This document shows, one piece after another, positions 6,357-11,320 of a DNA stretch of 11,320 nt. Where the stretch lies: NCBI GenBank assembly GCA_031404455.1, contig JANNHP010000344.1, forward strand, positions 1 to 11,320, written 5' to 3'. Each line of letters opens with the position of its first letter. Position 1 is the first letter of the stretch. This DNA is from JANNHP01 sp031404455. Lineage in GTDB: Bacteria > Planctomycetota > JAJSAM01 > JAJVHW01. The translations under genes were made by a program, and so were the position numbers. The notes under the pieces were generated by a model. That model saw only the letters and a program-made list of their open reading frames with translations. It was not told the DNA's origin and did no database searches.

Positions 6357-7720
6357 CAGCGAACGTGCCACCCGGAAGCCGCGAGATCGGCGGCGCCCGT
6401 GTCGATCTCGCCGCGATGCAGGCGCGCGAGACCCCGCGCGCGGCGGGCGAGGCGGTCGCCTTCGAAACGCTTCAGCGCCTCGTCGAAGGCAACCACTGCG
6501 TCGGCGTCGCGGCCGAGCAGGAGGAGCGCCCAGCCGAGGTTGCGCCACGTCGTCTGGTCCGTCGCGTCGAGACGGAGCGCCTCGCGGAGTTGCGGCTCCG
6601 CGGTCCCGGGGTCGCCGTTCACGACGAGCGCCGCGCCGAGTGCGGACCTTATCCGCGCGTCCGCGGGATCGCCGAGCGCCGCCTCCGCGTACTCGTCCAC
6701 GGCCTTCGCGACGTCTCCCTGCCTGTGGAGGAACATCGCGAAGCGCATGCGCGCCTCGGCGTCGTCCGGACTCGCCTCGACGGCCTCGCGCAGCCGCCGC
6801 TCCTCTTTCGCCGTGTCGGCGACCGCCGCCGCGGGAGCGCCGAGACCGCCCCACGGGAGCATGTCGCGGCCCGTGACGCGCAGGACCACTTTCCACTGCG
6901 ATTCGGCCTCAGACGTCGCGGACGGATCGAGCCGCAGCAGCCGGTAGAGCTCGGCGTGCGCGGCGGCGAACTTGGCCGGCTCCGCCGCGACCGCCCGGCG
7001 GTACGCCTCGATCGCCTCGGCCCGGCGCGGCGCGCCGTCGGCGTCGATCAGGCGCGCGAGATGGAGCCACGCGAGGCCGAAACGCGGATCGCGCGCCACC
7101 GCGTCGCGCTGCGCGGCCTCGGCCTCGGCCCGCTTTCCCTGCGCGAGGTAGACGATCCCGAGCCGGCTGCGCACGTCGGCGCGCGCCGCCTTCAGCGTCG
7201 CCGCCTGCCGCAGCGCCTGCGCGGCGGGCTCGAGCCGTCCGAGCGTGTGCAGCGCACAACCGAGCGCGTACCAGGCGTCGGAGCTGTCGCGGGCCTCCTT
7301 CGTCCACGCGCGCGCCATCGCCTCGGCCGCGGCGGGGTCGCGCATGCCGTCGAGGGCCTCGAAGAGACGGCGCCGCGCGGACTGGTCGTCGGGGGAGATC
7401 GCGACGAGGCGGCGCAGGTGTTCGGCCGCCTCGTCGAAGCGGCGGCGGCCGAGCAGGATGTCCGAGAGCGCCGAGAGGGCTTTCGCATGCTGCGGCGCAA
7501 GCTCGACGACGCGGCGCAGGAGCGGTTCCGCCTGCTTCTCGCGTCCGGCGGCGACGAGCGGCTCGGCCGCGGCGTACGCGTCGGACGCCTCGCGCTCCGC
7601 GGCGCTCGGGATCTCGAGCGGACGCACGCCGGGGCCCGCGGAGCCGGGCTCGTCGCCGCATGCGGCCGCACAGACCGCGACCGCCGCGACGAGGAGCATT
7701 CGCGCCCGGGGGGAAGTCAA
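6356..7720 (-). CDS. TPR-repeat lipoprotein
   Basis: The product is 454 residues from a TTG start. The N-terminus MTSPRARMLLVAAVAVCAAAC is a signal peptide with a lipobox-like end at Cys22 (AAAC; Ala rather than Leu at -3, so lipidation is probable, not certain). From ~45 to the C-terminus it is a chain of tetratricopeptide-type helix pairs, e.g. AEPLLRRVVELAPQHAKALSALSDILLGRRRFDEAAEHLRRLVAISPDD, and further units around residues 300-430. TPR arrays are protein-interaction scaffolds, here probably at the periplasmic membrane. The TTG is preferred over ATG 7699 because AGGAGG lies 9 bases upstream and the extra residues supply the positive n-region. Only 3 bases separate it from the methyltransferase-like gene. 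Its TGA stop abuts the hairpin element. Confidence 0.85.
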   Translation of the reverse strand: MTSPRARMLLVAAVAVCAAACGDEPGSAGPGVRPLEIPSAAEREASDAYAAAEPLVAAGREKQAEPLLRRVVELAPQHAKALSALSDILLGRRRFDEAAEHLRRLVAISPDDQSARRRLFEALDGMRDPAAAEAMARAWTKEARDSSDAWYALGCALHTLGRLEPAAQALRQAATLKAARADVRSRLGIVYLAQGKRAEAEAAQRDAVARDPRFGLAWLHLARLIDADGAPRRAEAIEAYRRAVAAEPAKFAAAHAELYRLLRLDPSATSEAESQWKVVLRVTGRDMLPWGGLGAPAAAVADTAKEERRLREAVEASPDDAEARMRFAMFLHRQGDVAKAVDEYAEAALGDPADARIRSALGAALVVNGDPGTAEPQLREALRLDATDQTTWRNLGWALLLLGRDADAVVAFDEALKRFEGDRLARRARGLARLHRGEIDTGAADLAASGWHVR

Positions 7721-7723
7721 CGC

Positions 7724-8368
7724 TCAGCTCCTCCTGAGGAGCACGGCGCGCCGCTCGAGGACGAGCATTCCGTCGCGGATCACGCCGGTCGCGCCGCGCG
7801 CCGCCACGGCGGCGACGAGGAGTGCCAGTTGCGCCGACGTCCCGGGCCGCGACGCGGCGAGCGGGTCGGCGGTCTCCTCCCAGGCGGCGTCGCGGACGCG
7901 GTCCATGCCGAGGCCGTTCGAGAGCGCGGCGAACTGCCTGCCCGACGGCGTCCACGTCTGCCGGGGATCGCGCATCCGCGCGACCGCGTTCCAGTTCGCG
8001 CGCTGCTCGAAGTCCTCGGGCGAGACGGTCTGCACGACGAGCAGGAACCCGCCGCCCGCCACGGCGCGGCGCGCGTCGTCGAAGGCGAACCCCACGTCGA
8101 GCAACTTGTCGAGCACGTCGACGAGCACCACCGCGCGGAACTCGCCGTCGCGGACCGGGAGCCGCCGAGGATCGCGGTCGTGGAAGGGCAGCCCCGGCCC
8201 GCCGGACGTCTCGTGGCGCAGCACCTGGGCGCCCGGGAACGGCATGCTCGGAGCGCCAGGGCCGTCCTCGCCGACGACGAGGACCGGCGACGCGCCGAGG
8301 AGCCACGCGGCGAGGTCGGGGCGCTCGCTCGACGGACGACGGCCGAGGAGCGAATCGAGCACGCTCAC
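7724..8368 (-). CDS. SAM-dependent methyltransferase-like protein (degenerate Class I fold)
   Basis: The product is 214 residues from GTG 8368, which overlaps the nth stop (GTGA). It is the weakest functional call here. Residues 29-38, VLVVGEDGPG, are in the position of methyltransferase motif I but lack a clean GxGxG. LPVRDGEFRAVVLVDVLDKLLDV (70-92) resembles the region around motif II/III, with the D-A-V-V-x-x-D-V-L pattern. FDDARRAVAGGGFLLVVQT (96-114) matches the 'vLrpGG.l.l' strand, and SPEDFEQRANWNAVARMRDP followed by TPSGRQFAAL matches the C-terminal part of type-11-like methyltransferases. SAM-binding residues look eroded, so it may be a divergent or inactive member. It lies between nth and the TPR lipoprotein in one operon; substrate unknown. 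Confidence 0.7.
   Translation of the reverse strand: MSVLDSLLGRRPSSERPDLAAWLLGASPVLVVGEDGPGAPSMPFPGAQVLRHETSGGPGLPFHDRDPRRLPVRDGEFRAVVLVDVLDKLLDVGFAFDDARRAVAGGGFLLVVQTVSPEDFEQRANWNAVARMRDPRQTWTPSGRQFAALSNGLGMDRVRDAAWEETADPLAASRPGTSAQLALLVAAVAARGATGVIRDGMLVLERRAVLLRRS
7730..7735 (-). promoter_or_regulatory. Shine-Dalgarno site deciding the TTG start of the TPR gene
   Basis: The complement reads AGGAGG, 9 bases before the TTG at 7720 and inside the end of the upstream gene. The in-frame ATG at 7699 has no such site. Confidence 0.6.
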
Positions 8369-9081
8369 GCCGTCCGCTTCCGGGGCGCGGGCGGGTCCTT
8401 GTACTTGCCCGGCAGCGCCCGGGCGCTCTTCACGTCCTGACGCGACGGGCAGAGATCGCGCAGGAGGCACGAGGCGCAGCGCGGCTTTCGCGACACGCAG
8501 ACGCGGCGTCCGTGGAAGACGAGCTGGTGCGCGAACGCCGTCCACCGCTCCTCTTGCAGCACGTCCATCAGGTCGCGCTCGATCTTCACGGGATCGTCGT
8601 GCCGCGAGAGCGCGAGACGCCGCGCGAGCCGCTGGCAGTGCGTGTCCACGACGACGCCGACGGGCTTTCCGAACCAGGAGCCGAGGACCACGTTCGACGT
8701 CTTGCGCGCCACGCCGTGGAGCGCCGTCAGCTCCTGCATCGTCTCGGGCACGCGCCCGCCGTGACGCTCGACGAGGGCTTTCGCCGTCGCGATCACGTTC
8801 TTCGCCTTCATCCGGTAGAAGCCCGTGCTCCGGACCGCGGCCTCCATCTCCTCCTGCGTGGCCTGCGACATCGCGTGCGCGTCGGGCCAGCGGCGGAAGA
8901 GCGCGGGCGTCACCACGTTCACGCGGGCGTCGGTGCACTGGGCCGCGAGGATCGTCGCGACCAGGAGCTCGAAGGCGCTCCGGTGGTCGAGCGCCGTCGT
9001 CGCTTCGGGGTACTCCCCGGCGAGGAGATCGGCGATCTCCGACGCGCGCTCGCGCAGCTTGGCCTTTGGTTCCTTCGGCAC
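8365..9081 (-). CDS. nth: Endonuclease III (DNA glycosylase/AP lyase)
   Basis: The product is 238 residues from GTG 9081. It removes oxidised pyrimidines and cleaves AP sites in base-excision repair. Visible features in order are AFELLVATILAAQCTD (35-51) and the helix-hairpin-helix LTALHGVARKTSNVV, which carries the Schiff-base lysine Lys127. The catalytic Asp146 lies in VVVDTHCQRLARRL. The [4Fe-4S] cluster loop is Cys195-x6-Cys202-x2-Cys205-x5-Cys211. The usual Pro in the LPGVGRKTA hairpin is replaced by His122, and Gly by Ala. The C-terminus has a basic extension (KYKDPPAPRKRTA). There is no Shine-Dalgarno site; a TACGAT box 6 bases upstream suggests a leaderless transcript. It leads an operon with the methyltransferase-like and TPR genes and is divergent from the pseudouridine synthase gene. 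Confidence 0.96.
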   Translation of the reverse strand: MPKEPKAKLRERASEIADLLAGEYPEATTALDHRSAFELLVATILAAQCTDARVNVVTPALFRRWPDAHAMSQATQEEMEAAVRSTGFYRMKAKNVIATAKALVERHGGRVPETMQELTALHGVARKTSNVVLGSWFGKPVGVVVDTHCQRLARRLALSRHDDPVKIERDLMDVLQEERWTAFAHQLVFHGRRVCVSRKPRCASCLLRDLCPSRQDVKSARALPGKYKDPPAPRKRTA

Positions 9082-9098
9082 GGGCGTATCGTAGCGGC
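9082..9098. promoter_or_regulatory. Symmetric bidirectional leaderless promoter between nth and the pseudouridine synthase gene
   Basis: Only 17 bases separate the two divergent GTG starts. TATCGTA at 9087-9093 contains TATCGT (9087-9092) on the plus strand and TACGAT (complement of 9088-9093) on the minus strand, both fitting TANNNT. Each box ends exactly 6 bases before the respective GTG (9099 and 9081). Neither gene has a Shine-Dalgarno site. The two promoters would overlap and compete. A weak TTTGGT at 9065-9070 could be the plus-strand -35; none is clear for minus. Confidence 0.5.
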
Positions 9099-10124
9099 GT
9101 GGAAGAACGACTGCAGAAGGTCCTCGCGCGAGCCGGCGTGGCGAGCCGCCGCGAATCCGAGCGGCTCATCGCCGAGGGGCGCGTCACCGTGAACGGGCGG
9201 GTCATCCGCGAGTTCGGGGTGAAGGTCGACCCGCGGATGGACGAGATCCGCGTCGACACGATGCCGATCCAGCGCGAGGCCGCGGTGCCCGACGCCGACC
9301 GCGTCTACCTCCTCCTCAACAAGCCGAAGGGCGTGCTCTGCACGGTGAAGGACACGCACGGGCGCCCCACCGTCGTGGACATCGTGCCGCCGCACGCCGG
9401 GCGACGTCTCTACCCGGTCGGACGCCTCGACGAGGACAGCGAGGGTCTCGTCCTCATGACGAACGACGGCGAGCTGACCGCGCGGCTCACGCACCCGCGG
9501 TACGCGGTGCCGAAGATCTACGACGTCCGCGTGAAGGGCCGTCTCACCGAGGAGGACGCGAAGCGCTTCGAGGCGGGCGTGTGGCTCTCCGAGGGACGCA
9601 CCGGGAAGAGCCGCGTGCGCATCCGCAAGGCCGGTTTCCACATCACGCACGTCGCCGTGACCCTCCACGAGGGCAAGAACCGCGAGATCCGCCGCGCCTT
9701 CCTGAAGCTCGAGTTCCCGGTGCTCTCGGTGAAGCGCATCCAGATCGGCCCCATCGTGTCGCGCGGCCTCAAGCCCGGCCAGTACCGGCCTCTCGCGCCC
9801 GAGGAGATCGCGGCACTGCGCGAGGTGGCGGCCGGCAAGGAGGGCGTCGCGGCCCCGCGCCGGAGCCATCGCGCCGGCGAGGACGGTCCCCCGCGGAAGA
9901 AGCGCCGTCCGGGCAAGCCCGATCCCGCGAAGATCCAGCGCGCCGACTCCCGTGGAGGTGGTCGCGATGGTGGGCGCGATGGTGGGCGCCGCGGCGGCGG
10001 CCGGGGTCCCGACCGCGGCGGCGGTGGGCGCGGAGCGCGCCGCGGCGGCGGACGCGGCAAGGGTGGAGGGGGCGGAGGCAAGGGCGGTGGCGGCGGCGGA
10101 CGCGCGAAGGGCCGCAGTCGGTGA
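9099..10124 (+). CDS. rluB: RsuA/RluB/E/F-family 16S/23S rRNA pseudouridine synthase with Gly/Arg-rich tail
   Basis: The product is 341 residues from GTG 9099. An N-terminal S4 RNA-binding domain (RLQKVLARAGVASRRESERLIAEGRVTVNG, residues ~5-34 and on to ~50) precedes the catalytic domain. The active-site motif GRLDEDSEGLVLMTNDGEL contains the nucleophile Asp111. ITHVAVTLHEGKNREIRR and the GPI…GLKPGQYRPL block close the fold near residue 237. The enzyme isomerises uridine in rRNA; RluB is the most likely subfamily because of the RPTV motif and a basic tail, but RsuA or RluE/F cannot be excluded. Residues ~248-341 are an unusually long low-complexity tail of Lys/Arg/Pro then Arg-Gly-Gly repeats. 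The next gene overlaps by GTGA. Confidence 0.9.
   Translation: MEERLQKVLARAGVASRRESERLIAEGRVTVNGRVIREFGVKVDPRMDEIRVDTMPIQREAAVPDADRVYLLLNKPKGVLCTVKDTHGRPTVVDIVPPHAGRRLYPVGRLDEDSEGLVLMTNDGELTARLTHPRYAVPKIYDVRVKGRLTEEDAKRFEAGVWLSEGRTGKSRVRIRKAGFHITHVAVTLHEGKNREIRRAFLKLEFPVLSVKRIQIGPIVSRGLKPGQYRPLAPEEIAALREVAAGKEGVAAPRRSHRAGEDGPPRKKRRPGKPDPAKIQRADSRGGGRDGGRDGGRRGGGRGPDRGGGGRGARRGGGRGKGGGGGGKGGGGGGRAKGRSR
9964..9987 (+). repeat. 12-bp perfect tandem duplication inside the Gly/Arg tail
   Basis: GCGATGGTGGGC occurs twice head to tail (9964-9975 and 9976-9987). In frame it adds an Arg-Asp-Gly-Gly unit. It lies in a stretch of GGT/GGA/GGG codons, whereas GGC dominates in the core of the gene, which suggests expansion by slippage. 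Confidence 0.8.
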
Positions 10125-11320
10125 AGGCCTCGAAACGTCCCCGCCGCCCGCGGCTCACCGAGGATCGCGAGAGCGGCGTCTCCGAACTCGTGCTGCCGAA
10201 CGGCCTCGTCGCGCTGATCGTCCCGCGGCGCGCGGCGCCGATCGTCTCGCTGCAGACGTGGTACCGCGTCGGCTCGCGCGAGGAGGAGAAGGGCCGCACG
10301 GGCCTCGCCCACTTCCTCGAGCACCTGATGTTCAAGGGCACGGCGTCGCTGCGCCGAGGCGACATCGACCGCGTCACCCTGAAGAACGGCGGCGCGAACA
10401 ACGCGGACACGTCCACCGACCGCACGCGCTACTTCTTCACGTTCGCGTCCGACCGATGGGAGCGCTCGCTCGAGATCGAGGCCGACCGCATGCGCGGCAG
10501 CGCCTTCGACGAGCACGAGTTCGCGGCCGAGCGCGGGCCCGTCCTCGAGGAACTGCGCCGCGACCGCGACGACCCGTGGTGGCGCCTCCACGAGACTCTG
10601 GAATCGACCGCATACCAGGTGCACCCGTACCAGAACCCCGTCATCGGCTGGGTCGAGGAGGTCACCAAGGTCCCGCGCGAGGACGTGCTCGCGTTCTACG
10701 ACGCGTGGTACCAGCCGGCGAACTGCACGGTCGTCGTCTGCGGCGACGTGGACGCGGCCGATGCGGCGGCGAAGATCATCGAGCACTTCGCGCCGATCCC
10801 GACGAAGCGGCTCCCCGTGCCGTTCGTCCCCGAGGAGCCGCCGCAGGAGGGCGAGCGCCGGTTCGAGCTCGAGCTGATGGTCAACGTGCCGCGCATGATC
10901 GCGGGGTTCCACACGGTGCGCACGGGAACGCGCGAGGACCACGTCCTCGACGTGACGCAGGCGATCCTCGCGGCGGGCAAGTCGTCGCGGCTCTACGACC
11001 GTCTCGTGCGCCGCGACGCCGTCGCCGCCGAGGTCTCCGCGTGGAACGACGCGCGCCGCGACCCCGGGCTCTTCGTCGTCTCGATGGAGGTGCAGGAGGG
11101 CGTCGCGCCCGCGAAGGCCGAGGCGGCGCTCTGGGAGGAGTTCGATCGCTTCGCGAAGGACGGCCCGAGCGCCGCAGAGCTCGCGCGCGCGAAGTCGATG
11201 CTGCGCGCGAGCCTCGTCTACCGCGCGACGACTGTGTCGGGGCTCGGCGAGCTGATCGGTTCGCTGCACGTCCTCGCCGGCGACTGGCGGCTCTACAAGA
11301 CGCTGCTGCCGATGCTCGAA
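10121..11320 (+). CDS. M16-family zinc metallopeptidase (3' end outside window)
   Basis: There are 400 visible codons and the frame is open at the right edge. From GTG 10121 (overlapping the upstream TGA), the N-terminus is basic with no signal peptide (MKASKRPRRPRLTEDRE). The N-terminal M16 domain is complete: ELVLPNGLVALIVPRR, VGSREEEKGRTGLAHFLEHLMFKGT, GGANNADTSTDRTRYFFTF and VLEELRRDRDDP. The inverted zinc motif is His64-x-x-Glu67-His68, with the third ligand Glu144 at the family spacing, so catalysis is expected. The second domain begins about residue 190 (WYQPANCTVVVCGDVD) and continues with GKSSRLYDRLVRRD into the truncated end. Members degrade peptides or process proteins. GAAGGG at 10106-10111 is a weak Shine-Dalgarno site. 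The link to the pseudouridine synthase is probably only transcriptional. Confidence 0.93.
   Translation, partial: MKASKRPRRPRLTEDRESGVSELVLPNGLVALIVPRRAAPIVSLQTWYRVGSREEEKGRTGLAHFLEHLMFKGTASLRRGDIDRVTLKNGGANNADTSTDRTRYFFTFASDRWERSLEIEADRMRGSAFDEHEFAAERGPVLEELRRDRDDPWWRLHETLESTAYQVHPYQNPVIGWVEEVTKVPREDVLAFYDAWYQPANCTVVVCGDVDAADAAAKIIEHFAPIPTKRLPVPFVPEEPPQEGERRFELELMVNVPRMIAGFHTVRTGTREDHVLDVTQAILAAGKSSRLYDRLVRRDAVAAEVSAWNDARRDPGLFVVSMEVQEGVAPAKAEAALWEEFDRFAKDGPSAAELARAKSMLRASLVYRATTVSGLGELIGSLHVLAGDWRLYKTLLPMLE

Noticed and set aside
6146..6372. Target-site duplication flanking the hairpin element
   Set aside because: I compared the flanks (…GACGCATC and CAGCGAAC…) and saw no convincing direct repeat, so recent transposition is not shown.
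6158..6440. Small open frames on both strands inside the 197-bp element (63 codons on minus; the start of a long plus frame)
   Set aside because: They follow the inverted repeats, have Arg/Ala-rich composition, no Shine-Dalgarno site and no domain. The plus frame continues as a shadow antisense to the TPR gene.
6167..8440. 757-codon plus-strand frame antisense to the TPR and methyltransferase-like genes
   Set aside because: No recognisable domain, and the minus-strand products show a signal peptide, TPR periodicity and a Shine-Dalgarno site.
7245..9098. Upstream extension of the pseudouridine synthase frame by over 600 codons
   Set aside because: Ser/Arg/Ala-rich shadow of the nth operon. 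The S4 domain begins immediately after GTG 9099.
9518..11269. 583-codon minus-strand frame with a polyproline stretch
   Set aside because: The proline run is simply the antisense of the Gly-rich tail, and the rest is antisense to the M16 peptidase, which has all its zinc ligands.

Overview
The window is 11.3 kb of very GC-rich, densely packed bacterial DNA. It holds ten protein genes, two of them cut by the window edges, and no rRNA, tRNA, CRISPR array or recognisable insertion sequence. GTG and TTG starts are common and 4-base stop/start overlaps recur. Several genes with no Shine-Dalgarno sequence have a TANNNT box 6-7 bases before the start codon, which suggests leaderless mRNAs. SBBP-propeller/Fn3 secreted proteins, a TPR lipoprotein and a small multi-pass membrane protein suggest a Gram-negative-type, free-living lineage such as Planctomycetota, Acidobacteriota or Myxococcota. 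The phylum is inferred and not firm.

Layout. 3-2587 (+): two translationally coupled genes for secreted beta-rich proteins, the end of an Fn3-containing protein and a complete SBBP/Fn3 protein; their Fn3 modules are paralogous. 2588-2634: two hairpins forming a shared terminator between convergent genes. 2628-3074 (-): a 148-aa membrane protein. 3134-6145 (+): a probable operon of a stand-alone MetRS-beta-type tRNA-binding protein, the repair ATPase RecN and type I mannose-6-phosphate isomerase. 6160-6356: a 197-bp element with 24-bp terminal inverted repeats that can fold almost end to end into one long hairpin, lying between convergent genes. 9081-6356 (-): a probable operon of endonuclease III (nth), a degenerate methyltransferase-like protein and a TPR lipoprotein. 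9099-11320 (+): an RsuA/RluB-type pseudouridine synthase with a long Gly/Arg tail, then an M16 zinc peptidase that runs off the window.

The genes are mostly ordinary housekeeping functions: base-excision repair (nth), double-strand-break repair (recN), rRNA modification (rluB-like), sugar-phosphate metabolism (manA) and proteolysis (M16). The two most unusual signals are non-coding. One is the 197-bp nested hairpin element. The other is the 17-bp nth/rluB gap, where a single TATCGTA box reads as a -10 element on both strands, exactly 6 bases from a GTG start on each side.
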